From an uncultured Candidatus Altimarinota bacterium (GTDB lineage Bacteria; Patescibacteriota; Gracilibacteria; BD1-5; UBA6164), in assembly GCA_938015455.1 (NCBI GenBank), contig CALLPL010000012.1, positions 1 through 54,327 on the forward strand: a stretch of 54,327 nt of DNA, written 5' to 3'. This document shows positions 22,922 through 31,620 of this stretch, piece by piece. The position numbers were made by a program, and so were the translations under genes. The notes under the pieces were generated by a model. That model made no database searches. It was not told the origin of the DNA and saw only the letters and a program-made list of their open reading frames with translations. How positions within the stretch are numbered: the first letter of the stretch is position 1; each line of letters opens with the position of its first letter.

Positions 22922-23704
22922 CTACACCTCTCAACTCATAGCTCGAATAAGCTTATCTAAAGCTTCTTGAATTCTATTCTCCTCTGCTTGAATTCTATTC
23001 TCTTCTGCTGTACTTTCTTTTAGTTCCTCTTGAAGTCTATTCTCCCCTTCTTGAATTCTATTCTGCTCTGTTATATCTGTTTCTATGGAACTAATTTGTT
23101 CTGTTAAACCTCTTGAAATCATTTCTTTCTCAAGCTCACCTGCGAGTGGAAATCATGTTCGAGTAGCTAGAACATATTCTGCAAATGCAGGAGCGTATTC
23201 AACTATATAGTCCATTCCCCCGTCATCAATACCAGCTACAAATGGTTGTATTACAGCGTCCCATGCCTCAGAGATCTGTTGTTCTGAATAATCAGCAAAG
23301 TCTTTATCTGGGTCTACCTCCTCCCAATACTTGATGAATAAAATTCGTCATGCTTGAATTGCATCATTATGCATATTCAGACCTATACCAAGATTATACT
23401 CAGGTGTGCCTACTTCTGGTATATGTATTACCTTAGGTTCCTGCATAACTGGGCGAGACTCAGGAATATCTGCAGTAGCAAGTTGAATCAAATCACCTCA
23501 TCTGTTTCAATTACTTGCAACCTTAACTCATGTTCCTTCAAAACCTATAGTTGGTTCAGGAAGTTCTGAAGCCAAAATTTGTCTCGTCACTTCAGATTGC
23601 AAATGTGCTGCATCAGTTAATGCATGATTTATATCAGGTCATCTTTCTGGAGATCCAGCAGCTAAGCTTGCTGCTATTGCAGCTGCTTGAGATAGAGTTG
23701 CCAT
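22922..23704 (-). CDS. Unknown 260-residue protein with Glu/Gln-rich coiled coil
   Basis: Begins MATLSQAAAIAASLAAGSPE and ends in a repetitive helix with units like AEENRIQ and ITEQNRIQEGENRLQEE, then LDKLIRAMSGEV. Central part KVIHIPEVGTPEYNLGIGLN and EEVDPDKDFADYSEQQISE. No signal peptide or membrane segment. The family is not recognised. It has a good promoter (TTGATT, 16 bases, TATAAT) and an AGG ribosome-binding element 8 bases before the ATG. It leads a run with the 617-residue coiled-coil gene and the giant gene, all on one strand. Coiled coils in both suggest the two may bind each other; that is inference. Confidence 0.72.
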
Positions 23705-23738
23705 AATTATCCTCATTAAAGAAGTAATATATAGCTAC

Positions 23739-23766
23739 ATTATACCCTTCAATACCTTGCAATCAA
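23739..23766 (-). promoter_or_regulatory. Sigma70-type promoter of the 260-residue gene
   Basis: -35 TTGATT (23761-23766), 16-base spacer and a perfect -10 TATAAT (23739-23744) on the minus strand. The transcript would have a leader of about 30 bases before the ATG at 23704. This is the clearest promoter in the window. Confidence 0.75.
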
Positions 23767-24026
23767 GGCTTTCGTGTAAAAAACTTTTGGTGATTGAAGA
23801 TTTTGGAATATATTACGGATCTTTTTTTCATTTTTGGAGTCCACTTTTTGGCTAAAAAAAGAGAAAAATCGCTTGATTTTTCTCTGATTTATTTCGTAAT
23901 TTTTAGTAGCTTAAAATCACAAAAACGTCAATAGAATTTTTTGAAGAAGTCTTGATTTTCTACAAATTTCTGACTTTTTCACAGATTTTCAAGGAAATTG
24001 TATACAAAAAGAGTACAAAAAACAAA
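23767..24026. other. AT-rich intergenic stretch
   Basis: Between the promoter at 23766 and the palindromic repeat at 24027. It holds the terminator at 23860-23885 and otherwise no supported gene in either strand with TAA and TAG as stops. Confidence 0.6.
23860..23885 (-). terminator. Strong intrinsic terminator after the metallopeptidase operon
   Basis: Eleven-base perfect stem AGAGAAAAATC/GATTTTTCTCT with a 4-base loop, followed on the minus strand by eight T's. It ends the run of genes from 25370 down to 24100. Confidence 0.88.
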
Positions 24027-24098
24027 CCTCTCTCAACTCTCTCCTTATCAGGAGAGATGAAACTTCATTCTCCCCATGAAAAGGGGGAGTTAGAGGGG
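24027..24098. repeat. 72-base palindromic repeat, copy A (just outside the gene)
   Basis: Starts CCTCTCTCAACTCTC and ends GAGTTAGAGGGG. Two internal hairpins (CTCTCC/GGAGAG and CTCCCC/GGGGAG) and near-complementary outer ends. It abuts the stop codon of the YgjP-like gene and is 67/72 identical to copy B at 24422-24493, in the same orientation. Confidence 0.88.
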
Positions 24099-24099
24099 C

Positions 24100-24705
24100 T
24101 TACACTTTATACCTCCAGCCTTCGTTCTTTAGGTGTTTCTCCTGCACTTTATAGTCCGGCATGATATCAGCTACTTCTTTCCAGAACTTTGGACCGTGAT
24201 TCATCTGCCTGAGATGACAGAGTTCGTGGATGATGACATAGTCTATAGCCTCCTTAGGGGACATAATTAGCCTGTAAGAGAAATTGATATTTTTCTTGCT
24301 ACTACAACTCCCCCAACGGGTCATCGCGCTGGTTATCCTGAGTGTATTGTATGTGAATCAGTGCAGATCAGCAAGCTCTTGGCATCTGTCTGGGATGTAC
24401 TGCTTTGCCTGAGATTTAAAACCTCTCTCAATTCTCTCCTTATCAGGAGAGATGAGGCTTCACTCTCCCCATGAAAAAGGGGAGTTAGAGGGGTATATCT
24501 CCTCCCCAAATAAATACCACTTTTTATCTTGCCTCTGCTTTTGAATTCTCGCAGCATGCTTGTCTATCCAGGCTTGGTTCTTGGCTATAAATGAATCTAT
24601 CGTCCATTGAGAGCTAAGTTTTGGAGCCTTAACTTGGAGATTTCCCTCTGCGTCAAAGCGCATAGAAATACTCTTTCTCCATGATTTTGTGATAACAATC
24701 TCCAT
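24100..24705 (-). CDS. YgjP-like zinc metallopeptidase (DUF45/WSS1-related) with in-frame repeat
   Basis: 201 residues. The C-terminal half is diagnostic: RWGSCSSKKNINFSYRLIM, then the zinc-binding helix VIIHELCHLRQMNHGPKFW (HELCH plus a downstream His). The N-terminus (KSISMRFDAEGNLQVKAP) also fits the YgjP family; its substrate is generally unknown. Residues ~71-94 are encoded by a 72-base palindromic repeat (24422-24493) that keeps the frame only because its TGA reads as Gly (SWGEGSL). It replaces the variable linker before FKSQAKQYIPDRC, so the peptidase core is intact. A second ATG upstream (24744) lies inside the preceding gene, so 24705 is preferred. Confidence 0.88.
24422..24493. repeat. 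72-base palindromic repeat, copy B (inside the coding sequence)
   Basis: Five differences from copy A over 72 bases. The length is 24 codons, so insertion preserves the reading frame of the metallopeptidase gene. Read on the minus strand it encodes PSNSPFSWGEGSLISPDK and a few more residues. This recalls Rickettsia palindromic elements, which also insert in frame into genes. Confidence 0.88.
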
Positions 24706-24706
24706 A

Positions 24707-25069
24707 CTATTTCGTAGTAATTTTTGGATTATAAATAATTCCAAAGAAATTTCAAAATGGGTCTATAACACTTGCCATCACAATACCTCAACCAACGTCT
24801 ACTAAGTCGTCTTTTTTTGTTGCTCCGAGTCCTACAAGTCTCTCCAGTTCTCAGGCAATATCCTCTACTCACCAATATACCTCTATATTATTTCACTGCT
24901 GTATATATCAGGCCTCTCTCTTAAAAATCCCGAGTTCAAATCAACCAGCATCAAAGCCAATATAACATTCGGCTTCAAAGTAGGGATCCTTTCATAACAC
25001 CTGTTTATACCAATCTGCTACAGTTTTGATATCCTCTGCCTGAAATATACATGATCTGAGTCCGAGCAT
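24707..25069 (-). CDS. Glyoxalase/VOC-fold protein
   Basis: 120 residues with the paired beta-alpha-beta pattern of vicinal oxygen chelate proteins: MLGLRSCIFQAEDIKTVADW at the start (VOC modules begin with a beta strand then ...WY...VLG), YFEAECYIGFDAGGFELGIF in the middle, and IDPFGNFFGIIYNP at the end (the DPxGN motif). Seven or more glycines are TGA. The family covers glyoxalases, dioxygenases and resistance proteins. Metal ligands are not clear, so the reaction cannot be named. It sits 10 bases after the MGMT-like gene and one base before the metallopeptidase ATG, so these are an operon. Confidence 0.85.
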
Positions 25070-25079
25070 AATCTCTATG

Positions 25080-25370
25080 TTAGATAATACATTCTTTTGC
25101 TACCTTGCCATCTATTATTTTTACTCCATCTGCTTTGAGTCTATTGAGTTTCCCGTGTATTCCTTCTGGTCAGCTGTAGCCTCACACCTTTCAGCTATGA
25201 GCTATGATCTTGTAACAAGGGAAGAAATCAGGAGCATCATTGTACTTCATGGTCATCGCAACCTTGCGCGGATGGACTCCAAACTGGTCAGCTAGGGTTT
25301 TATAGGTCATAACCTTCCCTTTTGGAATACCAAGTAAATACTCGAGAATGTCTTGTTTTATATCGTTCAT
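25080..25370 (-). CDS. MGMT/alkyltransferase-like DNA-binding-domain protein
   Basis: 96 residues, matching the C-terminal domain of O6-alkylguanine-DNA alkyltransferases: IPKGKVMTYKTLADQFGVHPRKV (wing helix-turn-helix), FPCYKIIAHSGKVGGYSGPEG (active-site PCHR region, here PCYK, with the cysteine kept), then KLNRLKADGV. In the family the Cys takes the alkyl group from O6-alkylguanine. The His after Cys is replaced by Tyr, so catalysis may be weakened; short proteins of this type also act as alkylation sensors. First gene of a three-gene operon with the glyoxalase-fold and YgjP-like genes. Confidence 0.88.
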
Positions 25371-25379
25371 CTGTAGCTT

Positions 25380-25401
25380 CTTTCCCTAATATTAGGGAAA
25401 G
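25380..25401. repeat. 22-base perfect palindrome CTTTCCCTAATATTAGGGAAAG
   Basis: Lies between the HExxH gene stop (25419) and the MGMT-like start (25370). No T-run follows on either strand, so it is a poor intrinsic terminator. A close relative (one extra base pair in the arm) is at 37008-37031 between the tRNA genes. Confidence 0.6.
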
Positions 25402-25418
25402 AGTTTAAGTTAGGGTTA

Positions 25419-26570
25419 TTATTTTAAAGCTGCGAGGTTTGATCTGATTTGTTTTCTGAGTGAGTCGAGTTTTTTATAGTTGTAGAAAAACTGGAGTTTT
25501 TGATCTGCGATAGTATTTCCTTCTGGTTTTGCTCTCAGGACAAAATAGGTAAAACTCTCAGCAATATCTTCTCCTGGGTTTGTTCCTGCATAGTCTGTTA
25601 CGAAACTTTCTGGTGAATCCTCATAGGCTGAAGCTTCTTCGTTTCGAACCTTTTCAAGGTAATCTTTATCTGACCAAAATGCGTCAATAAAATCATCAAG
25701 GTAGGCATCTGAAGAAAGACATCCCTCCTGGAGTAAGTTTCCCTTACACGAATCCTCGAATCTCTGAACTAAGGCTTCATCATCTGTTTCTGGATAGTAA
25801 CGTACTTGTCACTTATTCAGTGTCAGTACATGAGCAAACTCATGAATAAGTGTTGCGTATGATTCCTCAGGTTCGAGGACTCCATCTACATAAAAGCTGG
25901 CAAGATTTACATTCATAAGCCACTTCGTGTTATTCCCCTCTATCTGTTCTACATGCGCTGAAGTATCACTCTCAGGATCATCAACAAGTTCAAATCTAGC
26001 TATATCTGTTCTCGCTGATTCTGGAATAAGTGCTGAGAATATATTCCATACCTCTTGATTTTTCACATCATCCTGACCACTTACAAGTGTGATAGTATTT
26101 CCACTAACACTATATGCCGCGGTCAGTTCTCCGTCACCTTCAGGTTCTCCTCATGAAAAATCTCCTGATTCATACTCTGTTTCATCATCATAATTTTCAT
26201 CTTCTTCATAATAACACTGCTGATCTTCTTCATCAAAATATTCATCAGGGTAGCACATATCAGCTGTCATAGCTTCCTCTGTGGCTCATGCGTAATCACC
26301 TATCTCATATTCCCATGCAATATCATCTACTATGACTTCAAAGAGCGTTAATTGCCTCTCAGAGAGGTCACTTCGCGAGTCAATAATCTGATTTACATAG
26401 GACACAACCACTTCTGCTGTAATTCCATTACTCTCATCATCTATAACATTCATAAGTTTCTCCTCAACTCTATCAAGCAGGTCGTTATCCGAGTCAGTCA
26501 GGTCATAAGCCATCACAAATGAAACTCCAAGTATCACTATAACACTGAGAAACGCTATAATCTTCTTCAT
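25419..26570 (-). CDS. Secreted zinc metallopeptidase-like protein (HExxH)
   Basis: 383 residues. Signal peptide at 1-21 (MKKIIAFLSVIVILGVSFVMA). The N-terminal ~70 residues resemble a small helical domain (LTDSDNDLLDRVEEKLMNV), followed by a Cys/acidic linker and a catalytic-type region with TLIHEFAHVLTLN around residue 250 (HEFAH zinc motif). A later Glu (EDIAESFTYF) could be the third ligand, as in gluzincins. It is probably an extracellular or cell-wall-facing protease. The exact family is not recognised. It is the first of several peptidase or YbjQ-like genes on this strand and carries its own start 15 bases after the next gene's stop. Confidence 0.78.
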
Positions 26571-26585
26571 AATAAAAATATAATT

Positions 26586-27347
26586 TTATAAAATATATGG
26601 GCTACATTCACCCTCACTGTACCCTTGAGACTCTATGTATTTTTGTATTCTCTGGATTCGAAGTTCTGTTACTGGATGTGTAGAAAAAACTTCCATCAGG
26701 TTCCCCTCTATTGTGTTTGATTTTTCAAAAAAATCAATACCACATCAAACATGTCCACTTATTTCCTGGAGAAAATCAACAGCAAATCTGTCAGCCCTGG
26801 TCTCATGTACCTTACTATGCGTATTCCCAACTATCCCATTAAAGAGAGTTAATCCATGATCTCATCAGAAAATACTGAGGATAACAATAACGGGAAATGA
26901 TGATACAAGATTCCTGAGAACATCTCTATTTTCTATATGTCCAATTTCATGACCAATAACAAAATCGAGTTCTTCATAATGTTCTATTTGATCAAGAAAT
27001 GCCGTAGTGATATAGAGCTGTCAACCTAGGCTCGCGAAAGCATTTTCAGTATCATCCATATCAATGAGCTGAACATCATAAGCTAAATCCTTATAACGTT
27101 CCTGAAGTTCCTGAGGAAGATCTACGCGGTCTCAAAGATCTATATCAGATATATCAACTCCAAAGATTTTCTTCTCATCCTCAATACTCACGAACTGTAT
27201 TACTATAAATGATAGACTCCAAAAGATTCCATAGAGGCAAACAATAAGAAACAAAAAAAATCATAGGTAACGAAACAGAAGTGAACTATCACTCTCTGAG
27301 GATACATTATGATTTTTTGAAAGTTTTTTTGGAGGAATAATCTTCAT
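26586..27347 (-). CDS. M48-family membrane metallopeptidase
   Basis: 253 residues. Starts cytoplasmic (MKIIPPKKLSKNHN), one strong membrane segment at about residues 24-50 (LLFRYLGFFLFLIVCLYGIF), then the peptidase region with VIGHEIGHIENRD (HExxH) and HETRADRFAVDFL (third zinc ligand Glu plus the ARADRxA-type motif of M48). M48 enzymes (HtpX, Ste24, BepA) degrade or process misfolded membrane and envelope proteins. The glycine before HE and others are TGA. It lies 6 bases after the stop of a YbjQ-like gene; HtpX-like and YbjQ-like genes are also neighbours elsewhere. Confidence 0.9.
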
Positions 27348-27353
27348 ATTTTC

Positions 27354-27806
27354 CTACGAATTAGGAATTCTAATAGCCGTAGCATATGCAAGAGCCTCCA
27401 CACTCCCAACTGATCTTTTAGCATTTTTTGAAATACTCGAAGTTTCTATTCTCAGGTTCACAATACAGTTATATCCTGCAGTTTCTGCCTTTTCCTTTAC
27501 CTTGAGAATTGCTTCTCGGCGAGCTCTATCTACGAGCGATTCATAGGACTTCATCTTTCATCCAAATATTCAAACAAAACCTGCCATAAGTTTTTTAAAT
27601 GCGTCAATCGCAACGACTGTTGCTCCTGTGCAAAGAATTCCTTCTCCCTGAAGTCACTCCATAGATCATGTGTCTTTATCCGAAAGCACCGGAATATGCT
27701 TGTATTTTTCTTCTCGCTGAAATATCGAAGCATAATGCTTCTTTTCTGCCCTCTTTCCAAAAAAGAGGCCGAGAAGTATAATGACAATAAATATTAAAAA
27801 ATCCAT
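27354..27806 (-). CDS. YbjQ/UPF0145-like protein with N-terminal membrane anchor
   Basis: 150 residues. Residues 2-17 form a membrane segment (DFLIFIVIILLGLFFG). The rest matches the YbjQ family (DUF74): KSYESLVDRARREAILKVKEKAETAGYNCIVNLRIETSSI, then EALAYATAIRIPNS. The family forms pentameric rings; a heavy-metal role has been suggested but is not established. The start gives the anchored form; an anchor is not usual in the family. It is 15 bases downstream of a soluble paralogue (27822-28133) and 6 bases upstream of the M48 gene. Confidence 0.82.
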
Positions 27807-27821
27807 CTTCTATATTTTTAA

Positions 27822-28133
27822 TTATACCTTAACTGCTGTACCGTATACATAAATTTCCGATGCTCCTGCTGATACTGATGAAGTAGAAAATCTCACATTG
27901 AGTATAGCGTTTGCGCCCATTTCCTCTGCTTCAGCCACCATTCGAGAGATTGCTTCTTTTCTTGATTCATTGAGGAGTTCTGTATACCCTTTGAGCTCTC
28001 AACCAAAAATATTCTTAAGTCCAGCCATAAAGTCACGACCAGCATGCTTTGATCTCACTGTAGATCCATTTACTATTCCATGATGCTCTGTTACCTGTCT
28101 CCCAGGAACATAATCCATATTCGAAAGTATCAT
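27822..28133 (-). CDS. YbjQ/UPF0145-family protein (soluble paralogue)
   Basis: 103 residues, typical full-length YbjQ: MDYVPGRQVTEHHGIVNGSTV, GRDFMAGLKNIFGGELKGYTELL, then SRKEAISRMVAEAEEMGANA and a C-terminal beta strand YVYGTAVKV. One glycine of the FGGELKGYT motif is TGA. Function in the family is uncertain. It heads the run YbjQ, anchored YbjQ, M48 peptidase and HExxH protein, which suggests a shared envelope-stress or quality-control role (inference). Confidence 0.9.
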
Positions 28134-28199
28134 TTATAAAATCGCTAAAAAATAATATACTCACTCTAGTATATAAATAATTTTAAAATTTCAAAAAAT

Positions 28200-28814
28200 A
28201 TGCTCAATACTCAACTCTTTAAAGAAATACGCACCGTTAACAAAAAAATACTTCTCGTAACGAAGTATTGGGACGAAGTTACTACAAAAGAACTGTTTCA
28301 AGCAGCTCAAAGTAAGTTTTGAGATATAATATATGGAATCTGAGAAAATCGTATTGAGCAAATCATAGAAAAAAACATCCCGAGAGAGCATATGCACTTC
28401 ATTGGAAATATTCAATCACAAAAAATCCCAGATATAGTAAAACATTGTTCTCATATTCACTCTCTCTCGAGTCTGAAACATGCACAAAAAATAGAAAATC
28501 AAGATCTTAAAATATCAGCTTTTATCCAGATCCAGCTTGACCAAGGAAAAAATATCTGAATTCCTGAATGAGAATTATGAAATTTTCTACAAAGCTGTAA
28601 TAGTTATGAAAATCTTAGGATCATCTGAATCTCTGGAATGTGATCTGGAGAATGTAGTGATGAAGAAAAAAAAGAAGAATTTAAAAAACTCGTTGCGCTA
28701 AGAAATACCTATATTCCAAATTGATTTATATCAGCTGGGACCAGTAGAGATTACAAAATCGCTCTTGAACAATGAATTGATATAGTGAGAATTGGGACAA
28801 GATTAGTATTATAG
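28200..28814 (+). CDS. YggS/PLPBP-family pyridoxal phosphate homeostasis protein
   Basis: 204 residues, slightly short for the family (~220-230). Motifs: KILLVTKYWDEVT (PLP-lysine strand), YGIGENRIEQI (GENRVQ-type), MHFIGNIQSQKIPDIV (the HxIGxLQxNK motif), IGISGMGSG, and the end ISAGTSRDYKIALEQGIDIVRIGTRL (S-M-S-x-D-x-x-x-A equivalent plus VRIGTxxFG). The family holds PLP and balances the vitamin B6 pool. Several conserved glycines, including that in GISGMGSG, are TGA. The stop overlaps the convergent small membrane-protein gene. Confidence 0.9.
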
Positions 28815-29075
28815 TCTATTCATCTTGAGCTTGAGAAAGAACGCAAAAAGTAAGTAAAAAAATATTCCAAGTGGAACAGTAACTACTCAGTAGTATGTGA
28901 GCTCGAATAATCCTCAGAGTTGTGTAATACCACCACAGCTACTCGTTGGAGAAAATACAGGTCAACAATCTAATGCAAATGCTGCAACATTTGCTCCAAA
29001 AAATGGGAAAAATGGAGAAATAGCGAATAAAAATGAAAATGCCATCATGCCTAAATAGATATTTCGAAATGCCAT
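28809..29075 (-). CDS. Small membrane protein, unknown
   Basis: 88 residues with two hydrophobic segments (MAFSFLFAISPFFPFFGANVAAF and VVTVPLGIFFYLLFAFFLKL, read without breaks) and a central loop with two cysteines (CGPVFSP...SSCGG). Four TGA glycines. No family recognised. The last two codons overlap the end of the YggS-like gene on the other strand. The ORF is short, but the membrane pattern and the tight packing support it. Confidence 0.6.
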
Positions 29076-29199
29076 ACATACTATATTATCAATTACAATA
29101 AATATATTATTATTATAAATAACATAATGTCAATTAATATTGCGATATAAAGTTTTTTGTATACACTTCTAAAGAGTTATATATTTTAATTTTAAAAGT

Positions 29200-30975
29200 A
29201 TGAAGAAAATCCTCCTTTCCTGTATTCTCCTATGTAGTATATTTTTTAGTCTTTGAGCTCATGCTCTGAGTGAAGCTGAGTCTGCAGCAAAAAATAAAAT
29301 TGATTCTATATTTAGTGACATTGAAGAAAGATTTGAAGATCTAAGTGTAGAAGATCAAATAGAAAAATATGAAGCAATAAGAGAAAATATAATTTTATAT
29401 CGTATCCTATATAGAGATGCTGATAGTACTGTTATATACATATTCGATTATATAGATGAAAAAACTACGTATGCTATAAATAATCTGAGAAATAGAGATG
29501 ATATTATATGTGGTATACTCAACTGTAATAGAACAGATCCAATTGATCCTGATCCAATAGTCGTAAATACTACTCTACAAATCTCTCAGCTACAACTTAA
29601 TAATCGTGAGTTCATACTCGAAGATGGAATAGAAACAGTATTATACAAATGAATACTTACTAGAAGCTCAGCTAAAAAACTGCTCCTACAAGAATTAGTA
29701 CTTGAAACATGATCAAGAAATACTGTGAAAGATCTCAGAGATGTCATAGCCTCAGCCTATATTAATATAGAAGGTAAAGTTCACTCAGGAATAGTAGGAA
29801 GAAACTCTATCGAGTTTAACGATGATATTTCTATTAATTCTATTCAAAGCGATGTATTAATAACAGCTGTTCTCAAAGAAAGTGATTCAATTGAAGACAA
29901 TTCTGTACTGCAGTTTAAAGTAGAGGAGTTAGATGCTGAAATATGATCAGTAGGTGTAGCAACGATTATCCAATCATCATTCCAAGATAGTACTCTCACG
30001 ACACTCAGACGGGAAATAGTAACAGTGCCTGCAAATGTGCAACTGACTCAAGCGAGAGTCAATGATCGTGAATTCATATTAGAGGACGAAGTAGAAACAG
30101 TTTTATATAAATGAAGTCTCACAAAGAGTTCAAATGAGAAAATGCTTCTGCAAGAACTTATACTCGAAACATGATCAAAGAATACTGTGAGTGATCTCAG
30201 AGATGTTATAGCTTCAGCTTATATGAATATAGAGGGAAAAGTTTACCCAGGAATAATAGAAAAAAACTCTATCGAGTTTAATAGTGATGTTTTTATCACC
30301 AACCAGGAGAGTGACATCCTAGTGACTGCGAGTCTCAAATACAACGACTCTACTGAGAGTGGTTCTGTACTTCAATTTCGAGCAGATAATATCGAGGCCC
30401 AAATATGAACAAGAGATATAACTGCGATTATTCAATCATCAGCGTATGGAGCTAACCGAAATGTACTTTTAATCAAAAAAACTAATATCTTCTCTGATAT
30501 TGGAAATGTTGATGTAGTTTCTCTTGGAGCATATGAATGATCATATAAACAATGAGAGTGACACGGATGGGGTTTTGGTAGTCGTGACTCCTCGGTTCAT
30601 CATAGAGATACTTGATATATTAATGTTGATATAGAAGAAAAAGTTGGAGAAGAAAATATATTTCTTGTGCTTTCATCTTATGAACCAGTAGATTGGAAAA
30701 TCAATGATCCAAAAGGCCTAGTACGATGAATTATAGTTTCATGATACCATAAATGAACTATCAGTTGAATTGATTCCAGTATTCCTGTTGGAAGTCTCTA
30801 TCATGAAGTGGACCAAAGCTCTAGTTACTTTTATGCATACAAAAAAGACTCTAGTTGATTTAAGACTATGGAAAAAGTAGTCGAAAAATACTTAGAACAA
30901 TCGTGGAACAGCTTTGAATGAGCTTATAGCGCTAATACTTTTACCCTTAGTTCAAATAGTATTGAAGTAGAATAA
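29200..30975 (+). CDS. Secreted protein with two tandem repeats and unknown C-terminal domain
   Basis: 591 residues. Signal peptide at 1-24 (MKKILLSCILLCSIFFSLGAHA). After a helical region come two ~154-residue repeats (about 130-285 and 286-440) sharing NDREFILED, ETVLYKG, SAKKLLLQELVLETGS, DLRDVIASAYINIEGKV and NSIEF. The 462-base spacing is exact at the DNA level in the second half. The C-terminal ~150 residues (GAYEGSYKQGEGHGWGFGSR...HHRDTGYINVDIEEKV) are rich in Gly, His and aromatics and may bind a ligand. No known family seen. The 5' region has an AT-rich stretch; the gene ends in a strong two-way terminator. Confidence 0.8.
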
Positions 30976-30990
30976 GATGTAATTAAAAAT

Positions 30991-31018
30991 AAAAGATCCT
31001 CCAAATGGAGGATCTTTT
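30991..31018. terminator. Bidirectional intrinsic terminator
   Basis: AAAAGATCCTCC/GGAGGATCTTTT perfect stem with AAAT-type loop, T-rich on the plus strand and A-rich on the 5' side, so it serves the + secreted-repeat gene and the - quinone-reductase-like gene. The latter's stop codon (31017-31019) lies in the hairpin arm. Confidence 0.9.
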
Positions 31019-31595
31019 ATTTTTCTGATACTTGTTGTAATATACTTCTTCTTTGTTCATCTGTTTTTCCATGAAGTCATCAGATACACATACCTCATAC
31101 AACTTTTACTCAACAAAAACCCAGTATAGCCTTAGAGAGATATTTTTTAATATTTATCCCAGTAAAAAAAGGAATCTTGTATAAAAACGATGGGGCATCT
31201 GAGTGATAGTATATCTTTGCTGTTTTATCAGTGAGAAGTTTCTCTGGCAAAGATTTTCATTCTACGAAATTAAAAGCAAAACCAGCAGAAAAATTTACAT
31301 CAAAAAAGTTCTTGAGTATCGCAGGAATATTCCCCCACCAAACAGGAAAAAAGAATGCATATTCATCATTTCATGAAAGCATTTCATGAATCTGTTTCAT
31401 TTTTTCTCATCCATTACATTTTCACTTCTTTAACTCCTGTGTACTTTCATAAGATAATATATCTTGACCAAAATCATACAGATCAAGCAGTTCTACTTTA
31501 TCTCATCGTTTTTCCGCTCAGCCTTTATACGCATCAGCAAGTGCATGAGTAAAACTTGATTTACTGGGATTCGCAATAATTACAAGTGTTTTCAT
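31017..31595 (-). CDS. NAD(P)H:quinone oxidoreductase-like flavoprotein (flavodoxin fold)
   Basis: 192 residues. Starts MKTLVIIANPSKSSFTHALA, the flavodoxin-like FMN/FAD-binding start of the KefF/NQO1/MdaB family (xHPxxxSF-type motif), then EYAFFFPVWWGNIPAILKNFFD (flavin isoalloxazine contact), GKSLPEKLLTDKTAKI and FFTGINIKKYLSKAILGFCG. These enzymes reduce quinones with NAD(P)H, often protecting from oxidative stress. Six or more glycines are TGA. It is separated from the DUF2130 gene upstream by 25 bases. Substrate not predictable. Confidence 0.88.
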
Positions 31596-31620
31596 AAGAA
31601 AAATTTACATAATAAAATAG

